Below are positions 19,871 through 30,662 of a stretch of 33,896 bases of DNA, piece by piece. Under the pieces are notes generated by a model. That model worked only from the letters and a program-made list of their open reading frames with translations, was not told where the DNA came from and did no database searches. Each line of letters begins with the position of its first letter. The stretch's first letter is position 1. A program made the translations under genes and the position numbers. Origin of the DNA: Gnetum montanum (Eukaryota; Streptophyta; Gnetopsida; Gnetales; Gnetaceae); the NCBI GenBank assembly GCA_015680685.1, contig MNCI01013583.1, positions 816,173 to 850,068 of the forward strand. Direction: 5' to 3'.

Positions 19871-21540
19871 TTCAAAATTTTGCCTAATTTCTAGAAAAAT
19901 AATGATAAATTTGAATGTCTAAAGGATTCTAATGCTATTTAGAGGCTGTTTGGCTAAAGAATAATATTCATAGATAGTTTAATTACCCACAAATGGTAGA
20001 AATTTATAAAGACTAAGATTCTTAGGCAAGATAAAGTATACAAGGCTAAGGATTATTGTTGATGAAAATGGTCAAGCATATCAAGAGGTGAAATAATAGC
20101 TAGGAATAAGCAAGATGCTGTGGAATTGGTTGCCAAATATGAGACACAAAATTTATACAAGTGGATCCTTGCCAAAGCAAGATCCTATTCTTAATGTCCT
20201 TGTATAAGCACTCCTACAAATATTTGCAGGCACTTAAAAAATCAAATGTGAATCATACCTATCTTTCAATCTATACAATTAGAATTGTCTAGTAAGAAAA
20301 TAATACTATACTATATAGAATCTTCAAATTGTAATTATATTTATTAGTGAGGTGGAATGATAAAAGAATGAATTAGAGAAAATGGGACATGAGGCTTTTT
20401 ACCATTGTCATAATAAATCTTGTGTGTGAGGCATTATTAAAGTGATTATTATACCTTTCCATACAAATTTCAAACTGAGTCCATACCACTTACCTGTGAC
20501 ATTGCATTGCATCTTGGACTATCAACCACAAAACCAATCATAACCATATGACAATATCATTACTCACATGAAAAGCTTTAAGACCAAAAAAGCACAATTA
20601 AATAATTACAATGTTTTTATGGTTTTGAACATCTTGGCCATTGGTTAGAGGGATGCCTTTAAGTATGGGTAACATGTCTTTCTAGCCCCATTACCAATGC
20701 TAATCTCATCAATGGTGTACCTTTAGGCATGGGTAACATGTCTTTCTAGTGGTACCCCAAGAATGTTTATTAGATGTACAAATTAATTATTCTATTAACC
20801 TTACTAGAGGACTACTTTCACACATGAGTAAAATTTCTTTCTAGTGTTATAATAAGGCAACAAATATTATTTGAAGACATGTTTTCATTTTAATAAAGAT
20901 TTAAGCAATGATATAACCACATGGGTTATTGGGATTCATAGAAGAAGTCCAAAGAATCAACAAATCTTCTTGATGTTACATCATTTTCCTATTCCTTTTG
21001 GTTCTTCTCCTTTTCTTTAACGCATAAATATCATAAGTTAATTTTTAGGTTTGAGTAATAAAATTACATCTTGCCCATGGTAAGAACCTTTGATTACAGG
21101 AAATGGATGATGTGGTCTTACTATACATATAATTAGTCCTTTAATAATCTAATAACATAGGGTGAAATTCTTCATCTTGACAACATCTTGCTTATTATTG
21201 ATGGTTTTTTTGGTAAAAAAAAGATATATATAAGTTGTAGATTAAAATATGCAAGAAATAAATAAGTATATAAATAATAAAAGATATATAAAAAAAGAAA
21301 ACATATGAAGAAATTAAAAAGTATTAAATAATTCAAAAGATATTAAAGAATGACAAGATATCAAGGATTTGAAAAATGAACAAGAATTAATAAAAATATC
21401 AAGAGATTAAAAAATGAAAAATGAAGTGTATTCACAAGGCCTAGTTAAAATATAACACTCCCCCATGACTTAGGTTGAAGAAGGAGATATAGAAGATTAA
21501 GTGTTGCTTATCAAAAGTGAATGCTATGGTAGGATTCGTA
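19871..21540 (-). other. Non-coding 3' trailer of the minus-strand gypsy element
   Basis: Begins on the minus strand right after integrase, with AGTCATGGGGGAG (complement of 21458-21470) followed by T-rich repeats, as in the younger element at 30518. At 20655-20745 two similar pieces carry ATGGGTAACATGTCTTTCT about 80 bases apart. No gene is visible. Confidence 0.6.
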
Positions 21541-24480
21541 AGTTGGAAAATTTTGAGATGGTTTAAATTATTAAATGTTAACTAAAATAAGCTTTTGTGG
21601 GCTATTAATGTGACATATGTGCATGACATCAAAGTGATAAGTAACATGGATGAGATAAGGTTCTTTCCATAATATTTGAAATTTATTACATTAGGTAACA
21701 TGTTTGGGATTGTAGTATAGGACTCTATCACTTGGCTTGATAGTAACTTATCTAATCTTGGTGTCATGTCTATGCTTCGTATACATCTTATGTATCTCAT
21801 TAAATATCAAAGCTACTAGATGATTTTCACCCAATAAGTTTAGATTTATTAAACATTCTTTCCAGATGACATCAATGTCTATGTCTAAAGAACATGTAGT
21901 AGATAGGGCATGGATCTTGGCTTGGATTGACAGGGTAGGTAGTTTTCCATATAGTAATTCATATAGAGAGTATCCTATAGGTAGTTTCCAAGTTGATCTA
22001 TAGGTCCAAAGAGTGTCATTCAACTAGTGTTCTAGTCTTTCCTATATTGACTAACTATTTTAGTTAAGATTTGTGTTATTTCTAAGCTAGTAACTTCTGA
22101 CTATCCATTAGCTTGGGGATGATATGATATTATTAATTTATAATTTTCCCTAAGATGTTGTATAAGTTTCTTGAAAGTAGCTATCATGAAATGCATTCCA
22201 TTATTTAAGATCAACATCCTTGGTATGTCAAATTTAGTCACCACATATTGTTGAAACAATGTAGTTATTGTTGCTGATGCGCAATCCTTAATTGCATTAG
22301 CTTCCACCCAATTTGTAAAGTAACTAACAAAAACTATTATGTATGATTTTTCATTTAATATCAAAGAGATGTGTCCCATAAAATTAATTTTCCAATATCA
22401 AATGGTTCCAATAGTTGTATCCATTATTGCAAGCCTTCATGTTTGGCTATCATTCCATCATGCTAACATCATTTACAAGACTAAGTAAACTGATGTGCAT
22501 CACTAAATATGGTAGAGAAAAAATATCTTTCCATGAGCATTTTGATGGCTATTTATCATCCTATAAATGGCCTCCACATGGTCCTTCATGTGCATCTTGT
22601 AAAATTCTTGATTAAGTTTCTTGTGGCACATATCATTTAATGAGTGCCTCAGCATAGATTTTGTAGATATCACCATTGATTTCAATGAAGTGCATTGCTT
22701 CATGAAGAAATTACTCATTCTTCTTCTTATCACATTCAGTAGGGATTTCTTGAGTGGTTAGTAAGGTTAGGTAATCTACTAGTTATGATTTTTTTTACAT
22801 TTAGATCTATAACTATTGCTACTTTAGTGAATAGAAATTCATTAGGAAATTGGTTTGATAAAGATTCTACATTTTCTTTTATCTTCCATATTATTCTTGG
22901 TAAATGATTCACAACTACATTCATAGTTTCTTTTCTATCAGTTATGATGATGTCAAACTCCTATAAGATCATAAGCCATCTAATAACTCTTAGGCTAATT
23001 GCTAGTTTATTTATTAAAAATCTTATTGTGTTGTGGTAAGTATGGATGTAGATAGCATAGTTGAGCACATAATGTCAAAACTTTTCTAATGCATACACCA
23101 TGACCATCAACCCTTTTTATGTAGTAGTGTAGTTAAGTTGTGCTTTTGTAATATTGTGACTTACATAGTGAATGTAATATGATTGCTTTTAATCATCTAA
23201 CTGTGTAAGTATAACACCCAATACATAATTTGAACCATTCATCATAAAGCAAAAAGGCTTTGACTAGTTTAGAGCCCTTAAGATTGGAGTCTCTATAGGT
23301 TTTTATTTTAGGCTCTCAAAGATCTTTTCATGCTTTCTTAACTAAACTTACAATGTATCTTTATTGGTATGTTATACTAGTGGTTTTGTCATTTTTGAGA
23401 AATTTTCAAGGAATCTTCTATAATAGCCAGTATGGCTAAGAAAAGCTCTTACATCTTTAATAATTTGTGGTCTCTAGGTTATGCCTCAGATAACTCTAAT
23501 TATATCTAGATCTATCTTGATTATATTCTATGAAACCTTATGCCTTAGAACTATATCCTCTTAGATTATTAAATGGTTCTTTTGCCAATTGAGTTTTACA
23601 TTAGTTTCCAAAAATATTTTTAATACTTGCTCTAAGCATTCTCATGCTTGTTCAAAGTTGGGTCCATAAGTGAAAAAATTATCCATGAGCACTTTGATCT
23701 CATTATTAATCTATTGAAAAGAATAAGTTATTAGAATGTAACATGTGCATTGTAAAGACCAAATGACATTTGTATATAAGAGAACATGCCCCATGGGCTA
23801 GTGAACTATTCGAAATTGATTGTATCCATGGTATCCATCCAGAAAATAATAGTATTGATGTCTTGCTATAGTGTTCAAGACTTGGTCAACAAAATACCTG
23901 TGGAAGTGAGCCTTAAAATTTGCCATAATTAGTTATCAAAAATAAATATATAACCTTCACTTATGCCCTTTTTTGAAACAATAACTAATGGGCTGATCCA
24001 TTCACTATCTGGAATATGATATATGAATCTATCCTTGAGTAGTTTTTCTAGCTCATTTTTCATCACTTCCTTTAGCTTTAGACTCAAATTTTGTTGAGGT
24101 TGGTGACATGGTTTACCCTTAGGATTTATGTATATGCAATGTTGGTTAATACATGAGTTGATTCTTGTGTGGTCATCATATGACCATGCAAATGTTGTTG
24201 ACCATTTGTTCACTACCTTGAGTAACTTCTACTTATATTCTTTAGTAAGATTAGCATTGATAATTATTAATTTACCATTGTTAAGAAACACATATTCTAG
24301 TGTATCTAGTAATTACTCAAGTTTTATAGCATTTGGTTCTAGTTTTTGAAAAATCTCTAACTTTCCCATTCCATATCTTTATCTTGTTGGTATTCTTCCT
24401 AGGAAAGTTGTGCTCTTAATTGCTTTATGTTGTCTATTTCTTTTATATAGGCACTTGTGATCCATTCCATTAATTCCATG
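21540..24480 (-). pseudogene. Ty3/gypsy pol: reverse transcriptase, RNase H, integrase
   Basis: Minus-strand order: pre-RT linker with LLDTLEYVFLNNGKL, RT start KGKPCHQPQQNLSLKLKEV and SEWISPLVIVSKKG (24120-23955), DGYHGYNQF, the catalytic box as LMDNFF (usually YMDD), RNase H with FCFMMNGSNYVLG and HNITKAQLNY, the HHCC zinc region (about 22730-22500), integrase core (22379-22101) and C-terminal WTYRSTWKLPIGYSLYELLYGK (22008). The gypsy order RT-RH-IN is clear, and the absence of a chromodomain fits Athila/Tat. Integrase Asp residues are replaced (VSYFTNW, ILNNGMHF) and many stops are present, so it is dead. No protease is found. Confidence 0.88.
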
Positions 24481-24559
24481 CATATTTTGAAATTACACTT
24501 TCTTTTAGTTGTAACCCATTAAATATATACCTCAGTTATATCCTTTGAGAAAATTCATG

Positions 24560-25860
24560 GTTTGGGCATTAATGCAAGAGTGAACAGTATTCATCCATTG
24601 CTCCATCAAGGGATTCATAAGTCTCCTACTTTTATTCTTGGATTTGGTTTCTCAAGTTGGATACTCTTAAGTATGTCTAATAGTTATCGTGGAAAAATTC
24701 TAGCATCTAGCCCCATTTTTGAATAGTCTCTATTTCTAATGATCTATACTAGTTTTCTATTTCTTTGATAAGAATTATTAAGAATAGTTTAAGTTTTTAC
24801 CATTTATTCTCAATATTCTAAAATACACATGTATCATGGAAGGCTTCAAGGTGATATTGAGTATTAACTTTATATCTTCCTTTAAATTTGGAGATGTTAT
24901 TCATGTCTAGTCACTTGTTGTGATTAACCCTTTGATGTATTGTTAGAATATGCATAACCTTATTAATATTAATCATGGTTCTTGTAGCTAATATGGATTC
25001 ATCATATCGATTGTAGTAGTGATGGTCGCTTCGATGCTCTCCCTAATCTCTTTTCCTATGCCTCTGCTTTTTTTTTCTTTCTTTTTCTCTTTCACTTTCA
25101 TTTGCATCATGATGTTTTATTTTTTGCAAGTGTCTATAATCTTGCCTTTTCTCCTTATTAAGGGCTCATTCTTGATTTCTTTGTGATGCTCTTTCTACAT
25201 TGTTACATTTTCCCTTATCAAAGTTTGTTAACAAGTATGATGAATAGGATGGAGGACTTAGAGAACGATGTTGGCTAGTTCTCATGTTATGGCTCCTTGG
25301 TTCTTCTCTTTTAGATTTGTTAGAGGTCCTTAACCTTGGGCCCTTCTTGCTCTGGGGTCTACCTCATACCTTCTAGGAGTTTTTGCTAAATTAGAACACA
25401 ACTCTTATTACATAGAATCTTCAACATCTAGAATAGGTGGATGAGAATGAGATTTATGATAGTAAGAATTTTTGGCTTTATACTCTATATCTTATTTTTA
25501 AGAGATTATGATTGCTTGAGCTGCATGTTTATCTTTTTCGTATTCATATTTGACTTTCATGATAACATTTATCATGATCTAGACTTTTTTTGGTTGATAT
25601 GATTTGGTCATATTCTTTGTGATTTCATACCCTCCATGCATGTGATGAAGACTTGATCTAAGTAGTGTTGCTTAAAGCATAGATGAAGCTAAACACTTTG
25701 GTGGCAATATAATGATATTTGATAAGACCCTCCATGTGTATTGTTCATCCTAATGAAAGATAAAAATGAAATCAAGATAATATGAATCTACATGAGCATA
25801 GAAAATCCTTGTTTGCATTAGTTCATTTCATTTTTCTTCATTGTGAATCCTATCATTACT
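24560..25860 (-). pseudogene. Ty3/gypsy gag, truncated at its 3' end
   Basis: Minus-strand pieces match the gag of the younger element at 27273: IFIFH*DEQYTWRVL and NIIILPPK near 25760; a Lys/Arg/His-rich stretch near 25130-25050 ending DESILATRT; DMNNISKFKGRYK near 24910; FHDTCVF; and YLRVSNLRNQIQE near 24665. The match stops near 24560, in the segment equivalent to 28620 of the younger copy. What follows is the pre-RT linker, so the gag C terminus and the protease have been deleted. Many stops, including TAA, indicate an older copy than the one at 26355. Confidence 0.8.
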
Positions 25861-26010
25861 TTTATTATGATTATTAATGGGTGGGAAATTAACTATATAT
25901 GTTGAAACCATGTTAATCAATTATTGTTCAAGTTTGTGTTTAGAAATTGTTATTTGTTTGAAAGATAAATCTTTTAAAATGTTAACAAAATGAACTCTTA
26001 ATAAAATTAA

Positions 26011-26033
26011 CTAACTATTGTATATTGATGCCA
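26011..26033 (-). promoter_or_regulatory. Degenerate primer-binding site of the minus-strand gypsy element
   Basis: One base from the LTR end (TGATGAG at 26035 in plus orientation) the minus strand reads TGGCATCAAT. Only the first five bases agree with the tRNA-Asp-type site seen at 27132. The position is right but the sequence is worn. Confidence 0.45.
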
Positions 26034-26034
26034 A

Positions 26035-26354
26035 TGATGAGTAGCATGAGAGTTTCCAATGCTCAACCATAGAAATTATAAGTGTACATAAGTGACCAAA
26101 TTGTAATCCATGGATGGGATAATATTGTTATACTATCTTGTTAAATAAGAAGTTTGCAATCCTTGTCTTCCTACTAGAGTTAGTAAAACACAAGTTTATT
26201 ATTTAACTTTTGATAAGATATGATTGAATGATGTTGATTGGCTCATAAATGGATAAATAAAAACATAATAAAATGAATCTAAATTGTATTAACTAAGGAG
26301 CAATGGAAATTAAATGCTATTTTAGCCTAATGGTGATAAGCCTCTATTTATGGT
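26035..26354 (-). mobile_element. 5' LTR of the minus-strand gypsy element, U5 part
   Basis: The plus strand starts TGATGAGTAGCATGAG and shares CTCAACCATA and TTGTCTTCC in order with the reverse complement of the LTR ending at 27130, at low overall identity. It is cut at 26354 by insertion of the younger element and resumes at 33118. Confidence 0.75.
26350..26354 (+). repeat. Target-site duplication ATGGT, left copy
   Basis: ATGGT directly before the LTR start; the identical pentamer follows the other LTR at 33113-33117. Confidence 0.93.
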
Positions 26355-26403
26355 TGATGGGACGCAATATCGCATATGCGATATCGTGGTCCATTGCCAA
26401 GTC

Positions 26404-26411
26404 TATAAATA
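26404..26411 (+). promoter_or_regulatory. TATA box of the 5' LTR
   Basis: TATAAATA, conserved in all family LTR copies directly after the GATATC units. Transcription would start about 30 bases downstream, near TCTCCCTTG. Confidence 0.7.
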
Positions 26412-26580
26412 AGAGGTGGCTCTCCCTTGTTTTTTCATCTAGATCTAGCCCTTAGGGAAACTCTGGCAATTTTACCTCTCTAGAGATAGAATATTTTCCA
26501 TGTGCCCGTAGTAGGAGCTCCAAAGTGAATGGATCTTTATTCGAGCAAACATTGTACCTGAACACAAGTTTGTGTACGGC

Positions 26581-26586
26581 AATAAA
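26581..26586 (+). terminator. Poly(A) signal in the LTR R region
   Basis: AATAAA about 175 bases after the TATA box; also present at 32722-32727 and 33783-33788 in the other sense LTRs. Confidence 0.55.
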
Positions 26587-27131
26587 GACGAACTTCTTGG
26601 ATAAACCTTGCAGTGCATGGAATAGGCTAAATAGGATTTTATTTATTGTTATTTACTGTTTTCCATTTAAATGCTTTATTAGTTATTAAATCTTTCTCAA
26701 CCCTTCTCTTTGAGTTAAGTGTGTCAGTACAACTGCTTTGAGCACGTGCGTTACGCATGGTGATCCCAGCAACGACTAGCGTTTGGTAACCATGGTTGCA
26801 TTGGTTCAGGGTGTGAATGGTAAGTAGGAACGGATGTTGATGCTAGGTTAATTCAGACTTAGTTAGTTAGTTAGAGTTAGTTAATTAGTCTCTTCAACCC
26901 TTCACCTCAATAGCATAGGAGATAAAACAAAAAAGCTATAAAAATCATATACCTCAGACTTACTTAACCATACACCATGACAAATACAAGTAAGTCTGGG
27001 AAGACAACGAATAATTAACCTTAAATGTTCCATGAGGCGTGTAGGCACTTAGTCTATGGAGTTTGACCAGATTGCGCGTGTTATGCTCGTATTCGTATGG
27101 TTGAGTGTAGGGGTACCTTACCACTCATCAT

Positions 27132-27150
27132 TGGCACTGTTGCCAGGGAC
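27132..27150 (+). promoter_or_regulatory. Primer-binding site, decayed tRNA-Asp type
   Basis: TGGCACTGTTGCCAGGGA one base after the LTR. It differs from the plant tRNA-Asp primer site TGGCGCCGTTGCCGGGGA (as used by Athila elements, from memory) at three positions, each a CpG changed to CA or TG. Confidence 0.75.
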
Positions 27151-27272
27151 TAAGTGTTTGTGCGCTAAGTAGAACATAGGAAATCACTCACATCGTTGGG
27201 AGCTTAAATGAACCTTAGGGTTAATTAAACAAAAATTTATATAACGGTTAATTAGCACATTGATAAATAAAA

Positions 27273-30260
27273 ATGTCTTCTTCTTCAAATAAAAGCACTT
27301 CACCTAGGAATAATACAAAGAACAGTTAGAAATCTAAAACACATAACCAAAATCAGCCAGTTCCTCAACAATATAGGGTGGTATATACTCATCCTGATGA
27401 GTATATACCTAATTTTACTTTTATCCTTCATCAGGATGAACAGATGTACTGGAGAGACTTGCAAGGTAACATAGTGTTACCTCCAAATCGTGTAGTCCCC
27501 AACATGCTCCTCCGTGCTCTGGCACAGATTAGCATGGCTCAGCTCTATGCTGAGTACGTTATAGGAGATTTTGACATGAGGGATTACAATCCCACAGCCA
27601 CACAACGTTTAAGGGACTCAAGGCAGGAGAGCCAACGTACACTGTTGAAGGGCAAAGAGGTCCCACATGTCCTAAGTGAAATCGGAGATGGTGAACCACT
27701 TATAACGGGTTCTTTATCGAAAGATGTTCCTCCTCCTAACGATACTGAGGAGGTAGGGTATCAGAACCTTCGCTCCATGATACACAACTCTAGTTCTGAT
27801 CCTCGTGAACACCAACTATTCACTGAGGGAACAACAACACATGACAAGGACGGGCACTCAGATTGTCATCATGATTGGGGCTGAAGTCATAGAAGAGAAG
27901 GTAGGAAACATCATCATGGTGATGGTTCTCCTTCTTCTTTCCCTTCTTCACATCATTCACCCTCTCCTTCCACCTCTGGGCGCAGTCATAGAGAGCATAA
28001 CGGTGAGGATAGAGGTAGAAAAAATGAGAGACCTTGACGAGAGAGTCGAGAGAGAGGACGAGGGCATGAACGAAGGGAAAGTAGGGAACAACATAGACAT
28101 CATAGAGATCATGAAAGAGATGATCATGAAGAACCCCTACTTGCCACTCAAAGTATGCTAAGTATAACGGAGGTAGTGAGAATACCAACAAGGCATTTAA
28201 AAGATAGCCAGATCAAGTGCTCAGACATGAACAACATCCCACGATTTGAGAGGGGATATAACGCAGATCCGCAAAATCATTTACAGTCATTCCATGATGC
28301 ATGCGTCTTGCAAAACATAGAGAATGAGTGGTAGAAACTTAAGTTGTTTCCTAGGACACTCATTAAGGAAGCAAAGAGTTGGTACCAGTCCTTAGAATCA
28401 GAAACCATTGGGAGGTGGAGTATGATGTTAGAACTCTTCAATGATAAATATCAAACATACTCCAGAGTGTCTAATTTGAGTAAGCAGATCCAAGGATGAA
28501 AGCAAGGTACTCATGAACCCTTGGATGCTGCCATGGGCCGCTACTACGCATTATTACATCGTTTCCTGGGCCATGGTTATGCATAGTGGGATCAACTCTG
28601 CCACATTGTAGATGGGCTAAGATATGAGACTAGGATAACCCTTGGGACTTATGCCCAAGGGAGATTATCAGAACTTAGATCACATGAAATTCATCGTTTG
28701 TTGGAACAAGTAGCAAAAGAAGAAGGTGAACTACAAAAAAGGGAAAGTGCAGAAGAATATAACCTTGATCCCTCTCTTCGAAAGAAGGGAGTGAAATTTT
28801 GTGATGAAGAGGATGAGTCACCACTTGAAGAGTTGGTGAATAGAAAAACCTTGCCGATTCAAAAGCTAACAACAGAAGTATCGACTAAGGTGGATCAATT
28901 GTAGGATTCCTTAGACTCCAGACTTGAAACTGTCTTGAAAATCATAGAGGAGTTTAAGGAGGAACAAAGTAGTGACAAGGACAAGAAAAAGAGGTGAGAT
29001 TCAGGCCCTGCACATAATAAGGGTAAGGGAAAAATAACTATCTTCGATGAGGTTGTGGACTTAGACACATACGATGATGGTGGATGTGAGATCTACCAAT
29101 ATAACCATCCTAAGGGATGTTGTCCAATCATCTCACATCTACAAGAGTCTGGGGTGTGTGCACTTAATCCGAGACTTAACCAATGGCAGACACCCCAAAG
29201 GTTACCTTATCCTCAAGGTAACCCAAGGTAGTTCCACCAACCGTTGATGTACTATCCAAGTGGAACTCCCTCACAACCCATCAGAAAAAATCAGCAGTGG
29301 CAATACCCATAGTCATGGGGGATGCCGCCATCGAAAGAAAAGTACCCTTACCAGTAGCCAGACCCATATGGATACTACGTGTAGCAGCTGATTTCTCCAA
29401 GTGACTCCATGGGTCACACAACTCCCCAACATCACTACCAAGTTCAGGAGTACTTTAGAAGGACTCCTTCTCCTCTGGGAGATGCTCCATATCCATACCA
29501 TCCTCCTACTCCATCCACACCTCTTCCACCTATAGTTCCCATACTTCCTACTCCAACAATGCAAGGGGAACTCCCCGCTCAACCGCAGCAACGCAACACT
29601 ACGAGAGTTATAAACATTCAACCCGCTACTGGTTCTGATAACTACAAGAAAAGAAGATCTTTCTTCACAACCAAAAGCCCAGAGAAACTCTCACAACAAG
29701 TGGTTGAGTCCGTTCACACTCCTCCAACAAACAAAACTTTGGAGATCCCTTCAGTCCAACAACAGAGCTTCATGCATACAATTATGTTAACGCATACCGT
29801 TACCGATTGGATCAAGGTAGGCCACCTTATCAGGAAATGATATGACCCTGAAAGCCCCTTAATCTACCTCCAAGTCACCGGGAACAAACCACATAAGGCT
29901 CTTCTTGACTCAGGTTTCGGAGTTAACTTAATATCACGAGAGATGTATCAAGCCTGGAACCTATCCCAACTTAAGAAGAGCAATATCCAACTAGAGCTGG
30001 TAGACCAGTCCATCACCATTCCCTTGGGATTGGTGGAGGACATTATTACCACAGTGTCTGGTTGGTCATACCCAGCTGATTTCCTGGTGATAGAGGTCAA
30101 CAACAACGAAGGAGAATTCCTAATTATAATGGGAAGGCCATGGCTGAGTACAATAGATGCACACCTAGGGATTTGCACACCTATGGAAAGATTGAGAAGA
30201 AGAAAGTTCCATGCATCACATACAGTGATTCATCAGGTGATGACATGGAGGAATGCTTGA
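27273..30260 (+). pseudogene. gag-protease polyprotein, one frame with 13 internal stops
   Basis: The ATG at 27273 opens a 996-codon frame to TGA at 30258 without any frame change. N-terminal part: YTHPDEYIPNFTFI, DEQMYWRDLQGN. A His/Arg/Ser-rich stretch follows (27890-28130), then the gag core DMNNIPRFERGYN with AKSWYQSLE and VSNLSKQIQG (28220-28500), a Glu/Lys-rich region (28690-28990) and a Pro/Gln/Tyr-rich region (29150-29620). The aspartic protease follows, with LLDSGFGVNLIS (29900; D-S-G active site) and IIMGRPWLSTIDAHLG (30125). Stops fall at 27327, 27882, 28035, 28332, 28497, 28584, 28902, 28995, 29229, 29310, 29355, 29382 and 29838. No zinc knuckle was seen. Gag would package the RNA and protease would process the polyprotein; as read it is dead. 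Confidence 0.9.
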
Positions 30261-30499
30261 CATCTCCTCCATGCAACAGGTGTGCCCTTGAAAATCTGAG
30301 ACAAAGATGCCTGTATGTAGCAACCACACAAGTAGTAGACACCCCATGGTTAATAGCTAGGGGAATAACTCATGCCAACAACGAAGGCATAGATACATTG
30401 GAGGATGAGCGTCGCCAACTTCCACCCCTTAATCTAAGAACATCAATTTGGAGAAGTTGGACACTTCTAAGAAATTCAAACAGGCACTCATTATTTTAG
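30140..30499 (+). pseudogene. Post-protease coding remnant in a shifted frame
   Basis: Meaningful-looking code continues in another frame: DLHTYGKIEKKKVPCITY, then DDMEECLTSPPCNR and GITHANNEGIDTLEDE, to TAG at 30497. The change from the protease frame happens between about 30150 and 30185. In intact relatives this linker leads into RT; here it stops and AGTCATGGGGGAG follows at 30518. Confidence 0.65.
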
Positions 30500-30599
30500 A
30501 TATCTCCCTTTCCACTCAGTCATGGGGGAGATGGCCACCTATGCTGATCATTGGAGGCCCTCAGTTTTTTTTTAGTTTTTAGTTTTACATATTTTTTTA

Positions 30600-30662
30600 C
30601 ATGTTTTTGTCTTACACATTTTTGTTTTACACATTTTTGTTTTCCACGTTTTTGTTTTACAA
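30600..30662 (+). repeat. Short T-rich tandem repeat
   Basis: About four imperfect 15-16 base units of the type ACATTTTTGTTTTAC. The minus-strand relative has a similar T-rich tract after its integrase. Confidence 0.7.

Larger units (their letters stand above)
26355..27130 (+). mobile_element. 5' LTR (776 bp)
   Basis: TG...CA ends. U3 is short, with two GATATC-type units before TATAAATA (26404-26411). AATAAA follows at 26581-26586, so R probably ends shortly after. U5 contains GAGCACGTGCGTTACGC. It serves as promoter and poly(A) source of the element. Confidence 0.92.

Noticed and set aside
27805-28191. Alternative 118- and 123-codon frames inside gag.
   Set aside because: They are shadows of the His/Arg-rich part of gag in other frames.
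27273-30260. Reassigned stop codons: TAG and TGA both used as sense codons in a long frame.
   Set aside because: The host FtsH-like gene ends in TGA at a position typical of the family, neighbouring copies are riddled with all stop types, and CG/CHG deamination explains the pattern.
30140-30260. Programmed -1 frameshift between protease and linker.
   Set aside because: No XXXYYYZ slippery heptamer was seen in the overlap and the element is decayed, so one indel is enough; kept only as a low-interest finding.
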